From contig NZ_SAXA01000001.1 of assembly GCF_004122035.1 (NCBI RefSeq), forward strand, positions 124,001-188,000: a stretch of DNA of 64,000 nucleotides, read 5' to 3'. The position numbers and the translations under genes are program-made. This DNA is from Ancylomarina salipaludis (GTDB lineage: Bacteria > Bacteroidota > Bacteroidia > Bacteroidales > Marinifilaceae). A model generated the notes under the pieces. The model ran no database searches and was not told the DNA's origin. It was given only the letters and a program-made list of their open reading frames with translations. Each line of letters opens with the position of its first letter. The stretch's first letter is position 1. Shown in pieces: positions 34,787 to 44,102 of the stretch.

Positions 34787-35882
34787 AAATACCTTCCAAT
34801 TGCCGGACACTTTTCGTAACCGAAAAGCCCTTCTCAGTTAAAACCTCTTCAATTTCATCCTTAGAAACCGTTGAGCCAGCCAAAACACGATCTAAGGCCA
34901 TATCCCAATCCTTAAAAGAAGCGTTTAAAGAACACCGATGAACTAACCCTAAACCAAAGTCAACATCCTTGGATATTGTATCGGAAATTAAACATGGGGT
35001 TCCAGAAGCCTGAGCTTCGACAAGCACAACCGGGAAACCTTCAAACAGAGAAGGCATAATCACACAAGAAGCTTCATTTAATATCTGAGGAATATCCTCT
35101 CGTACACCCATAAAGTGAACACAATCATTCAAATCGAGCTTGTTTACTTTTTGAGAAAGCTCTTCCCATAATTCTCCATTACCAAGAAATGCAAATTGAT
35201 ATGGCTTTCCAATACCCTTCAAATATGCAGCGAAATCAATCGTGAAATCAAAATTTTTAACCGTACTTAAACGACCAATCTGAACAATCAAAGGGGTAGA
35301 TTCACCCGTTAAAGATGCATCCTTGATACTCAAATACTGATTCAAATCCGGATTTATGTAAGTATTTAAATTTAAGGCATTAGGTAAAATCGTAATCTTC
35401 GATTGGTCTACCTTAGGAAACAAAAATTGTCCAGCTGCTTTACCACAGGCAATAAACCGATTTGTAAACCACTGATTCAATCTTTCAGACACTCGCAAAT
35501 ATGCTCTCCCACTTCTGCTTTTAGAATAAAGAGAATTGGAACAATGCGAATGTGTAATTCGATTCTTTACCCCTGCCAAACAAGCAGGTATATGATACAT
35601 AAATGAATTATAGTTGGTATGCGAATGTATGGCTATATATGGCCCTTGCTTTCTTAAAATCTTATACAACTGATACATTTTAGCAAGTGCATTCGTCGTT
35701 GTAATTCTAAAAATCCGACCACCCAATGCCAAAATATCATTGTCGTAATCACATTCATCATCTGTGAAATAAATAAAATCAAACTGAAACTTGCTCCGAT
35801 CAATATGCCTAAACAAATTAATCAGCATGGTCTCTGCTCCTGCCCGATTCATTCCTCCAACCACATGTAAAATTCTTTTCAT
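34776..35882 (-). CDS. Glycosyltransferase family 4 (CapM/EpsD-like)
   Basis: A 368-aa protein from ATG 35882 (MKRILHVVGGMNRAG); in-frame TTG at 35891 rejected. The N terminus GGMNRAGAETMLINLFRHID is typical of GT4 enzymes of capsule loci. C-terminal domain has VQIGRLSTVKNFDF and the E-x7-E motif in LFEGFPVVLVEAQASGTP. It overlaps the GT2 gene by 11 nt. Likely adds one sugar of the repeat unit. Confidence 0.9.
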   Translation of the reverse strand: MKRILHVVGGMNRAGAETMLINLFRHIDRSKFQFDFIYFTDDECDYDNDILALGGRIFRITTTNALAKMYQLYKILRKQGPYIAIHSHTNYNSFMYHIPACLAGVKNRITHSHCSNSLYSKSRSGRAYLRVSERLNQWFTNRFIACGKAAGQFLFPKVDQSKITILPNALNLNTYINPDLNQYLSIKDASLTGESTPLIVQIGRLSTVKNFDFTIDFAAYLKGIGKPYQFAFLGNGELWEELSQKVNKLDLNDCVHFMGVREDIPQILNEASCVIMPSLFEGFPVVLVEAQASGTPCLISDTISKDVDFGLGLVHRCSLNASFKDWDMALDRVLAGSTVSKDEIEEVLTEKGFSVTKSVRQLEGIYEA

Positions 35883-35987
35883 ACCGTACAACGCTTATGC
35901 CTTTTATATCAAAAGATATTTTCTCACTCCTCATTCAAGTATACCATTGTATCACAACACGTTTAAATAAAAATGAACACAATCTGG

Positions 35988-37439
35988 TTAATCGCCTTTT
36001 CCAATATTATAGGTCTCAAAACCAATCTCATCCAACATCCTCTTCGACAAAATATTCCGACCGTCGAATGTGAAAGCAGGTTTTAACATATCCTTGTAAA
36101 TTCTTTGCCAATCGTAAGTCTTAAACTCATCCCATTCAGTTAATACAGCTATCGCATGAGCTTTATGCATAGCTGCATAAGGATCAGAATGCACATGAAC
36201 CAATTTTCTTATTTTATCCATACTCATCGCCTCGAACTGACTTGTATTATTCAAATGATACTCTCTCCTGTTATTCTGCAAAAATTCCAAATCAGAAAAG
36301 ATCTGTTGTTCACTGACTTTAGGATCATAAATATGTATTTCTGCCTGATCCTGCAGCAGTTCGTCAGCGATATAAATTGACGCCGACTCGCGCGTATCAT
36401 TCGTATTCTTCTTAAATGCCCAACCTAAAAAAGCAATCTTTTTACCTGAAACTGTATTGAAAAGCGTATCAATTATCTTTTTCGAAAACCGATGTTTCTG
36501 ATAATCGTTTAAATGAACGACTTGTTCCCAATAATCAGCAACTTCCGGAAGATTAAAATGACGGCATAAATACACCAAATTCAGTATATCTTTTTGAAAA
36601 CAAGACCCGCCAAAACCAACTGAACTTTTAAGGAATTTAGATCCGATTCGACTATCCATTCCGATTGCATGTGCAACTTCGTCAACGTCGGCACCTGTTT
36701 GTTCACACAAAGCAGATATTGCATTAATTGATGAAACCCTTTGTGCCAGAAAAGCGTTTGCAGTTAACTTAGACAATTCGCTTGACCAAATTCTGGTTCT
36801 AATGATTCGCTCTTTAGGAATCCAGTGGGAATAAATATCAACCAAGGCTTCTTCAGCTCGTTTTCCCAGTTCATCATCCTCACTTCCAATCAGAACCCTA
36901 TCCGCATTCAGCAAATCTGATATGGCAGTCCCTTCCGCTAAAAATTCAGGATTGGATAGAACACGAAATTGACAACCATTTTGATAAGCTGACAAAATTT
37001 GCTTAATCGACTGAGCTGTGCGTACAGGCAAGGTCGATTTTTCAACAATAATTTTATCTTCATTTGCAATTTCAGCAATCTGCCTCGCACACAGTTCAAC
37101 AAATTTTAAATCGGCTGCCATTCCCTTTCCTACACCATAAGTTTTGGTCGGTGTGTTTACCGATATAAAAATCATTTGAGATTCTTTTATCGCACTGACA
37201 ATATCAGTAGAAAAGAACAGATTCCTGCCTCTGGCTTCAGCTACAACTTCGCTAAGCCCTGGTTCATATATGGGCAGATTATCCAGACATTCATCGTTCC
37301 AGGCTGCAATTCGATCCTTATTTACATCTACAACTGTGACTTTTAAATGCGGACACTGTTTGGCTATAACGGCCATCGTCGGACCACCAACATAACCTGC
37401 ACCAATACAACAAATTGAATTAACTTTATTGGGTATCAT
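35988..37439 (-). CDS. ugd: UDP-glucose 6-dehydrogenase
   Basis: A 483-aa enzyme of the longer, eukaryote-like UGDH type. NAD-binding [14 protein letters not shown] near the N terminus, [42 protein letters not shown] and the catalytic cysteine near residue 280 in [10 protein letters not shown]; the C-terminal domain has [15 protein letters not shown]. It oxidises UDP-glucose to UDP-glucuronate, giving the polymer an acidic sugar. The TupA-like ligase gene ends 6 nt upstream, suggesting that the uronic acid is further amidated. Confidence 0.95.
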   Translation of the reverse strand: MIPNKVNSICCIGAGYVGGPTMAVIAKQCPHLKVTVVDVNKDRIAAWNDECLDNLPIYEPGLSEVVAEARGRNLFFSTDIVSAIKESQMIFISVNTPTKTYGVGKGMAADLKFVELCARQIAEIANEDKIIVEKSTLPVRTAQSIKQILSAYQNGCQFRVLSNPEFLAEGTAISDLLNADRVLIGSEDDELGKRAEEALVDIYSHWIPKERIIRTRIWSSELSKLTANAFLAQRVSSINAISALCEQTGADVDEVAHAIGMDSRIGSKFLKSSVGFGGSCFQKDILNLVYLCRHFNLPEVADYWEQVVHLNDYQKHRFSKKIIDTLFNTVSGKKIAFLGWAFKKNTNDTRESASIYIADELLQDQAEIHIYDPKVSEQQIFSDLEFLQNNRREYHLNNTSQFEAMSMDKIRKLVHVHSDPYAAMHKAHAIAVLTEWDEFKTYDWQRIYKDMLKPAFTFDGRNILSKRMLDEIGFETYNIGKGD

Positions 37440-37445
37440 AACCGA

Positions 37446-38360
37446 TTAGTTATTTGTATATTCCAAACACAATTTTTTGCCTAAAGACAACTCGACTTCA
37501 TCATCATCAAAGACGCCAAAGCCACCTTCGGGATGAAAGGTAATCTCCCCAAAAAATACCTTCCCCTGACAATAATAAAAATCGACACGAGCAAAGGGAA
37601 AAGCTTTAGAAAGCCGTTCTGCTAAACGAACCATTTCATCAAATCGTTCGGGTCTTTTCACCGGTCTTCCGTTAGGATAACAATACGTATAAGGCAATAA
37701 ATTCCAATCAAGATCATACAAATTGCGGGTATGATTCTCTTCTCTATCCAAATCAACTTGTACCAATTCAACATGCCCATTAAGACAAAACAATTTAAAA
37801 TCAAAAGGGATACTGCCATCTTCGTTGAGTAATAATTTTTCAGCAATAATCCGGGGCTTGATATCCCTATATTGCCACTCCCTGCCTTGCTCGTAATAAT
37901 TCTGTCTTAGCAAGTTATGGAAGATGGTTCGTTGAAGAGACCAATCAATTACATCTTTATTTTTGACAATCGTATATGATCCGCTGTTATGATTACATTT
38001 CAAAATAAATTGTTCCTCTGGCAGATTACTATAATCCAGTTCTTTTGAGGATTCATAAACTCTAAGAATTGGTATCAAATACTCATCGCCAACAAGTTCC
38101 CTCACATAATCTCTGACAGCCAGCTTATCGGCACATTGTATATAAATGTTTTTTCTATCATACAATTTAAGCCATTGCAATTTTTCGTGAAAATATTGGG
38201 GCTTTCTCAGATCGAGTTTTCGTCCATAGACCTTTCTGTATTTTTTTTTCGCATAAAAAATATCATTACTCAGAAAAGTCTCAATCTTGAAGTAAATTCT
38301 AAATAGGAAACTCCAAAACTTAGATTCAAAAATCTCTTTTTTCTTAGGAAATTTAATCAT
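37446..38360 (-). CDS. TupA-like ATP-grasp ligase
   Basis: A 304-aa protein of the ATPgrasp_TupA family: KKYRKVYGRKLDLRKPQYFHEKLQWLKLYDR, then CADKLAVRDYV, FILKCNHNSGSYTIVKNK (ATP-binding Lys and glycine-rich segment), IIAEKLL, DFKLFCLNGHVELVQVD and FPFARVDFYYCQGKVFFGEITFHP (metal-binding acidic residues). TupA of alkaliphilic Bacillus links amino acids to the uronic acids of teichuronopeptide. Placed 6 nt before the UGDH gene, it probably amidates glucuronate residues, although many homologues are listed only as glycosyltransferase-like. Confidence 0.85.
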   Translation of the reverse strand: MIKFPKKKEIFESKFWSFLFRIYFKIETFLSNDIFYAKKKYRKVYGRKLDLRKPQYFHEKLQWLKLYDRKNIYIQCADKLAVRDYVRELVGDEYLIPILRVYESSKELDYSNLPEEQFILKCNHNSGSYTIVKNKDVIDWSLQRTIFHNLLRQNYYEQGREWQYRDIKPRIIAEKLLLNEDGSIPFDFKLFCLNGHVELVQVDLDREENHTRNLYDLDWNLLPYTYCYPNGRPVKRPERFDEMVRLAERLSKAFPFARVDFYYCQGKVFFGEITFHPEGGFGVFDDDEVELSLGKKLCLEYTNN

Positions 38361-38440
38361 AATATAGAATATTAAATTTAACAGAAGAGAAGTCTGTATT
38401 CCTTATTCTAAACAGCCAAAACTAAATACTCGCCCAAAGT

Positions 38441-39526
38441 TTAATTATCTGGTGTTGGAACATTCATATACATATAAACCAGTTGATTTATAAAATAAAG
38501 CATGAAAGTCGCCAAGGTCGAAAAAGCAAATCTAAACTTGGGATTGTAATGTTCAGTACCTAAAAACAGGACTATGGGAATAAAAACCCAGCTATATATC
38601 CCAAACCGATCTGAAAAAGGAATATGAAAACAAAGAAAAAATACAGAGCTTAAAAAAATGTAAAGCTTTAAGTAACGATCAAAGGCTATACTGCTATTTC
38701 TCAGAGCCAAAAAAACTAACAAGAATAGCGTATTAAAGAGATAAAAATCAATCCGAAATCCGACTTTATAAATATCAATTTCTGCATTCATGTAATGGTT
38801 TAGTTTTTCGATATCAAAATCAAAGATGAAACCAAACGAATGCAAACCAATATTTGCAAAAGCCATTAGTGAACAAGCCAAATAACCAAGCAAATAATAC
38901 TTTAATGGCAAGCGCACAAAATGAATCACTAACAAGCCAATAATGGGTAACAAGATGCTTTCATGAGAAAGAATAGAAGCTAATCCCCATAAAACGGCAT
39001 ATTTATAATCTTTCTGTAAAGTATAGTAAGTACAAGGTAAAAAGAACGAAATTGCAAGACCATTTCTTATAATATTGGATAGCATACCTGGAAATGAAAA
39101 CATACTGGCAACCATCAGTAAAGCTAGTATGGCATGGGTATGATACCTTGCGAGCTTCATAAAAAACACATAAAAGCCCAGCATTGTAAAAAAAGCTATC
39201 GAAATAAAATAGAAAGTAATACTCCCCAAACGCGAAATGTAATAAACAATAAATCCAAAAAAATAGTCGCCGCTTATATAATTAAAATAATCACCTAAAG
39301 ATGAATAGCTTATCGCAAAATTAAATCGCCTTATATAATAACCAGTATCGGTACCAACAAAACTCGGTCTAACGCCCCAATAAAATATACATAACAAGCA
39401 GAATGAGAGTATCAGAACTTTACTCACAACACTCTCTTCATAAGATTTGTGACTAAACATCAGAGCCAAACATGACAAGATGATGCATCCGATCAGAATC
39501 CAGTTAAAAAGATCATAATAATCCAT
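38441..39526 (-). CDS. EpsG-family membrane protein, probable polysaccharide polymerase
   Basis: A 361-aa integral membrane protein with about ten hydrophobic helices. The early motif RPSFVGTDTGYYIRRF is the EpsG signature (YRxxVGxDTxxY). Members act as Wzy-like polymerases in exopolysaccharide loci. No other Wzy candidate is seen in the operon, so it probably joins repeat units on the outer face of the inner membrane after Wzx export. Confidence 0.85.
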   Translation of the reverse strand: MDYYDLFNWILIGCIILSCLALMFSHKSYEESVVSKVLILSFCLLCIFYWGVRPSFVGTDTGYYIRRFNFAISYSSLGDYFNYISGDYFFGFIVYYISRLGSITFYFISIAFFTMLGFYVFFMKLARYHTHAILALLMVASMFSFPGMLSNIIRNGLAISFFLPCTYYTLQKDYKYAVLWGLASILSHESILLPIIGLLVIHFVRLPLKYYLLGYLACSLMAFANIGLHSFGFIFDFDIEKLNHYMNAEIDIYKVGFRIDFYLFNTLFLLVFLALRNSSIAFDRYLKLYIFLSSVFFLCFHIPFSDRFGIYSWVFIPIVLFLGTEHYNPKFRFAFSTLATFMLYFINQLVYMYMNVPTPDN

Positions 39527-39607
39527 TTTACACGAATCGCTTTTTCATTTAATAAATCTTAAGAGTACGCATGAAACAAAAGACACAGGACTCTCTACTC
39601 AGGATAT

Positions 39608-40546
39608 TTATCGTAAGATTTTAAAAACTTGTGTTAGGAAAGAAATATTGCGAAACTCAAACCACAACAAAACTCTATAATAAAGAGGTATCATATCTCG
39701 ATTTAAAATATTGGAATTAACCTCTTTAAATTTATTCTTAACCTGTTCTGTTTTTAAAATATGACTGTTATTAAGTAGCTTGATCTTATAATCCAGTTTA
39801 ATCTTAGCCAAAGACTTCTCAAATAGTTTTTTGTCTTTCAGCAAATTATCAATCTGCTCAATGACCTTCTCGATACTTGAAAGTGTTTTTAAACTTATAT
39901 TATTGGTCAGAGATGAACTTCTCTGTATGTAGATATACACCTCATCATCCAAAAATGAGATACGAGGACTTTTAAGTAAAATTTGAGTTAAAATCAGCTT
40001 ATCCTCCATGCAGCTGACATCCTCATCAAAAGATAAGCCTTCATAACAGGTTGTCTTAATTAGTTTATTCCACAAACCGGCATGAAACTCCCCCAAAAGC
40101 ATTCCCCTCAAAAATTCTTCAGCAGAATGAACAACTCTATGCTTTATGACTTTTTCATCATTATTCAGGGTTCTCAAAATATAATTCGCAACGATTATAT
40201 CTGCATGGGTACGGCTCGCTTCGTTGTACAGATTTAATAAAGCATCGGGGCGCAAAATATCATCCGCATCAACATGAAAGATATAGGTTCCAAGAGCATT
40301 CTTAATTCCCACATTACGAGCTGAACTAACACCTCCGTTTGCCTTATTTACCAACCTGACCCGTTTATCATTTTCCATAAATGCTTCGCAGATATTTTGA
40401 CTTTGATCTGTTGAACCATCATTTATCAGAAGAAGTTCAAATTCTGAAAACGACTGAGATAATATACTTTCAACAGTCTCTTTCAGAAACTCTTCAGCAT
40501 TATAAATCGGAACAATAATAGAAATAGCGACAGAATCAGACATCAT
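39608..40546 (-). CDS. Glycosyltransferase family 2
   Basis: A 312-aa GT-A enzyme: IIVPIYNAEEFLKETVESILSQSF, LLINDGSTDQSQNIC, NVGIKNALGTYIFHVDADDILRPDAL with the DXD-like metal site, and SCMEDKLILTQILL, the ED motif of the C-terminal active-site region. It starts 3 nt from the pyruvyltransferase gene and is followed by the polymerase gene. Confidence 0.9.
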   Translation of the reverse strand: MMSDSVAISIIVPIYNAEEFLKETVESILSQSFSEFELLLINDGSTDQSQNICEAFMENDKRVRLVNKANGGVSSARNVGIKNALGTYIFHVDADDILRPDALLNLYNEASRTHADIIVANYILRTLNNDEKVIKHRVVHSAEEFLRGMLLGEFHAGLWNKLIKTTCYEGLSFDEDVSCMEDKLILTQILLKSPRISFLDDEVYIYIQRSSSLTNNISLKTLSSIEKVIEQIDNLLKDKKLFEKSLAKIKLDYKIKLLNNSHILKTEQVKNKFKEVNSNILNRDMIPLYYRVLLWFEFRNISFLTQVFKILR

Positions 40547-40549
40547 AAT

Positions 40550-41671
40550 CTATTCGAGATTGGTCTTTAAAAATTCTAATGAACTGTTTTTATTAGCATC
40601 CAAAATGGCATTTACCGACAACCAGTCGATGGGTGCATTTATCAAATCTTCAGTAAGATCATCGGGCGATAAAATCAATCTATCTGCTAAATGAAACATT
40701 TCGAATAAGGACTGAAACCTGGTCAATCCCCTTTCTTTATTGCCAATGGCTATAAATGGTTTGTTAAAAATTATTGCAAACACACAACCATGAAACGAGT
40801 CAGCGACAATGAATTCAGCATCATCAAAAGCCTTCAACCATTGAGTTAAAGGTGGAAACACATAAGCAGCATCATCTTTCTGAAATTGATCGTCAAAAGG
40901 CTTGGGCATCACTCTGAAAGCTTGCAAATTCAAAACCTCAGATACCTGATCAATAATCGTTTTGTTTCGATCAGATTCATCCAATATATAAGTAAAAAGA
41001 TTACCTGTATTTGGAGGTGTATCATACTTGCTGCACAATTCGAGATAATCGTGTTTCGTTAAGAGCATCGTCGGATCCAAAACCTGTATGGCTTCGGTTG
41101 CAAATTTGTCTTTACAAATGGATAAAGCTGATTTTTCTCTGACCGATACCGCTCTAAATTTCTGAATTAACGATTTACAAATTTCATGTTGAGCTTCGGA
41201 ATATTGCCAAACATCAGTACCCAAAGACGCAGCATAAGCGATTTTTATTTTATCAGTAAAATCTAAAAAATAGTTCTCAATATTAGGTGTGTAATTGGGT
41301 CTCCAAACCTGATCGCTTCCTACAATAAAAGCTTCAAAATCAGCCTCTATTTTTTTTAACTCATCGTAAGAGTAAACTTTTTCGGTAATGGGTTGTATTT
41401 CCTTATTGATAAACTCTAATGTATGCTTCGAAATAATTTGTCTTTGATAATAATCGGGGTAAATAACTGTATTGCCATTTTGAAAAAGATACTTCTTAAC
41501 ACCTCTTACCAGTTTATTCCGAAACAATTGAAACGAAGATGGAATAGGATGATGAAAATCGATCAAACTGGCTTCATGCCCTAGTTCAGCTAATATTCGC
41601 TGTAAAACATAAGCCTGTATAATTCCTCCGTAATTGTACCAAAGTGGCAGCGTTAGAGTTCCTATTTTCAT
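40550..41671 (-). CDS. Polysaccharide pyruvyl transferase family protein
   Basis: A 373-aa protein from ATG 41671 (MKIGTLTLPLWYNYGGIIQAYVL); in-frame TTG at 41680 rejected. Family marks: NYGGIIQAYVLQRIL, FIVGSDQVWRPNY, AYAASLGTDVW, SVREKSAL, LDPTMLL and VADSFHGCVFAIIFNKPFI. Such enzymes transfer pyruvate from phosphoenolpyruvate to sugar hydroxyls as ketals, adding negative charge. Substrate sugar unknown. Confidence 0.9.
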   Translation of the reverse strand: MKIGTLTLPLWYNYGGIIQAYVLQRILAELGHEASLIDFHHPIPSSFQLFRNKLVRGVKKYLFQNGNTVIYPDYYQRQIISKHTLEFINKEIQPITEKVYSYDELKKIEADFEAFIVGSDQVWRPNYTPNIENYFLDFTDKIKIAYAASLGTDVWQYSEAQHEICKSLIQKFRAVSVREKSALSICKDKFATEAIQVLDPTMLLTKHDYLELCSKYDTPPNTGNLFTYILDESDRNKTIIDQVSEVLNLQAFRVMPKPFDDQFQKDDAAYVFPPLTQWLKAFDDAEFIVADSFHGCVFAIIFNKPFIAIGNKERGLTRFQSLFEMFHLADRLILSPDDLTEDLINAPIDWLSVNAILDANKNSSLEFLKTNLE

Positions 41672-41676
41672 AACAA

Positions 41677-42837
41677 TCAAATATTTGAAAGAATCGATAC
41701 CAAAAGGCCCTGAGTTATTTCAGAATAACCTTTTTGTCTTGAATATTTATTAATATATATGGTATCGCCTGTGCTATTAAAAACGTATCCTTTTTTATTG
41801 ATCGAGCCCTGGAGCAAAACATTAAATTCTTTGAAATCCACCTTGCGGGAAGCTATCATTCTGGAATAATAAAACATTAGCGTCGCAGATGTGTCAATTG
41901 AATTATCATTGGTATGCCCAAAAAACTGAGGCCAGAACAATCCCTTTACTTTTAAGCTTTCCAGTTTATTATTAATCGTATCGTATAGTTGTTCAAAAGT
42001 TTTATTTTGGCTCTTATCTTTCTGATTTGAGTATTTTATAGCATAAGAAAGACCTATTAAAAACCAGCCTAAACCCCGAGACCAATTCACAGGTCCTATT
42101 TTTAATCCACTTTCTAAATCATAGGCATGAAATGGTAGATGTGTTTCATTTTCAAAAGCATTATCAATATAAAAATCAAGTTGCTTATCAGCCAATTCTG
42201 ACGCCTCAGGACACTTTCCAAGCTCACTGTATTCGTACAAAAAGGGGCAAACCATTCCCAAAGTATCTACAAAACAAACCTTCGACTCTTTTCTGTAAAG
42301 AACCAATTGTTTGGTCTCAAGTAGAAAATCAGAACAAATCAGTTGATAGATTTCATTGGTAGCATTCAAATATTTAGAATGACCTGTAATTTTAAACAGC
42401 CTCAGGAAAACCACCCCAAAGAGTGACTGGTCAATCTTATTAAATTTAAAAAGTAAGCGTCCATCTTTATCAATCAGTTTTTCGCTCTGTTGCTCTACAT
42501 TAGCTAATATATTTGCTTCACCTGATTTTTCATATTCATCGAGCAAACCAATCATTAACCAGGCTCTTGGAAAATTAAAGTACTGATAGGTATTTCCTCT
42601 ATTTAGGATTTTAGTCTTCAAACCTGCCAATAAAACATATAAATTCTCTTCATCATTAAAAGACATCTGCACTTTATTTGAAGACAACATACTCTTCGAT
42701 GCTCTGATGACTATGTCTTTAATCTGTTTAAGCTCTTGAAATTTGAGAATGCTCTCCTTCTTATATTTCCTTTTTAAGAGGGGAAATACATTAAGGGTAA
42801 ACAAGATTATAACTAAGAGTATAAGAATATAAAGCAT
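41677..42837 (-). CDS. Membrane-anchored GH88/GH105-like hydrolase
   Basis: A 386-aa protein: one N-terminal membrane helix (ILILLVIILFTLNVFPLL) followed by an (alpha/alpha)6-barrel domain. Signature pieces FVDTLGMVCPFLYEY, PFHAYDLESGLKIGPVNWSRGLGWFLIGLSYA and DTSATLMFYYSRM match the GH88/GH105 unsaturated glucuronyl/galacturonyl hydrolases. Those enzymes remove unsaturated uronic acids left by lyases. Its presence in a biosynthetic operon with UDP-glucuronate synthesis suggests trimming or editing of a uronate-containing polymer. The hydrolase domain is shorter and more diverged than in degradative enzymes, so activity is uncertain. Confidence 0.8.
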   Translation of the reverse strand: MLYILILLVIILFTLNVFPLLKRKYKKESILKFQELKQIKDIVIRASKSMLSSNKVQMSFNDEENLYVLLAGLKTKILNRGNTYQYFNFPRAWLMIGLLDEYEKSGEANILANVEQQSEKLIDKDGRLLFKFNKIDQSLFGVVFLRLFKITGHSKYLNATNEIYQLICSDFLLETKQLVLYRKESKVCFVDTLGMVCPFLYEYSELGKCPEASELADKQLDFYIDNAFENETHLPFHAYDLESGLKIGPVNWSRGLGWFLIGLSYAIKYSNQKDKSQNKTFEQLYDTINNKLESLKVKGLFWPQFFGHTNDNSIDTSATLMFYYSRMIASRKVDFKEFNVLLQGSINKKGYVFNSTGDTIYINKYSRQKGYSEITQGLLVSILSNI

Positions 42838-42840
42838 GAG

Positions 42841-44016
42841 CTATTTCAACTTTGCAAATTTCAAAACAGGCTGCAATCCCCGAATGAATAAATAATAATA
42901 CACCTTAAGAGGGATTGTAAATTTTTTCTCGCGTATTAAGCTCATTATCTCTGCTGAAAACACTTCTCTTGATCTGTAAAAGTGGTATAATGTTTCGGCT
43001 AAATACCTGTTTCTATTTTTATTATAATGGTTCAGATCGAATACATTTTTGTAATTGGATAACTCGCCAAGTATATCCAGAGTGACCATAGTCCTTCTGC
43101 ATTTAAAACATTTTGAACAATTCTCAATTGTGCCACCTGTCTCATTTACATTTTCATATTCTGATGTTACGATGCAGACATTTAAATATTTCTTTGTGAT
43201 ATCAAAATCTGTTATTGCGTTGGTTTTCTCAACTCTATTTTTAAACAATCCGGACATTCTAACTTCCAGTGATTCGGTAGATAATCCATATGAGAGAACA
43301 AGCTCCTGATCTTCGGGGCTATCACAAAAAACCTGCATATCCTGGAATGGAACAGCATTAGAATAGTAATAAACGCCAATCTTCTTCTCAAACAGTAAAG
43401 CACAAGCAATGTTTCTATAAATACAGGTTACCCCAAAGGGGATATTCAGAATTTCATTAAAATTCGTATCAACCCATAATAATGGCAAAGACAGTTCATC
43501 AGATAAATCCTGAACAATATTCTTCATGACATTAAAATATCGCCGGCTTATTTCGCCTTCGTACTGACCAAAAGCTCCTGCATTAAAAAGCGCTAAATGG
43601 GTAATCTCGTCAAATGAATTATTTTTCTCAAGTAAAGAATAGAACGAATCAACACCCAATGACATGGCGGTTGCAATCCCATTACTCTCATACCGAGTTG
43701 TTACAAGTTCACATTTTACATTTATTCTTTTTAATTTATCCTGATCCAAAAGATTAATTTCCTGCAAATATTTTGTAAGTCCATAATACAATCGCTTGGA
43801 TACAGGTGTTTCGAATTCGATATCCACCTGATTATGAAATGCAATAAGAAATAGGATTATAAAAAATGGGTTACAAGTTTCGATCGAAATATAATCTTCA
43901 AATTCTGAAGCAGTTTCAAACCATAATGTTTGTTTATTACCATCAGAATAAAAATCACAGGCAATCTTAATTTTTTCCCCATCAATACTTTTATAAACCC
44001 CGCCCACTTTAATCAT
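42841..44016 (-). CDS. QueC-like PP-loop ATPase of unknown function
   Basis: A 391-aa protein. Residues 118-125 read MSLGVDSF, an S-x-G-x-D-S PP-loop of the N-type ATP pyrophosphatase fold. A cysteine knuckle at Cys300, Cys303 and Cys306 (NCSKCFKCRR) corresponds to the zinc site CGKCDSCLRR-type of QueC, again followed by Arg. The N-terminal ~100 residues are unlike QueC. QueC itself makes preQ0; this protein is larger, lies in an exopolysaccharide operon and has no other queuosine gene nearby. Adenylation of a carboxylate with amide or nitrile formation, or a thiolation, are chemically possible. No named family recalled with confidence. Confidence 0.72.
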   Translation of the reverse strand: MIKVGGVYKSIDGEKIKIACDFYSDGNKQTLWFETASEFEDYISIETCNPFFIILFLIAFHNQVDIEFETPVSKRLYYGLTKYLQEINLLDQDKLKRINVKCELVTTRYESNGIATAMSLGVDSFYSLLEKNNSFDEITHLALFNAGAFGQYEGEISRRYFNVMKNIVQDLSDELSLPLLWVDTNFNEILNIPFGVTCIYRNIACALLFEKKIGVYYYSNAVPFQDMQVFCDSPEDQELVLSYGLSTESLEVRMSGLFKNRVEKTNAITDFDITKKYLNVCIVTSEYENVNETGGTIENCSKCFKCRRTMVTLDILGELSNYKNVFDLNHYNKNRNRYLAETLYHFYRSREVFSAEIMSLIREKKFTIPLKVYYYLFIRGLQPVLKFAKLK

Positions 44017-44102
44017 AACAAATAAGATTAAGATAATAATTTGACTCGACTAAAAACAACAGTTCAAACTCTCACATAAACCAGAGAAACAACTCTCTGT
44101 AC

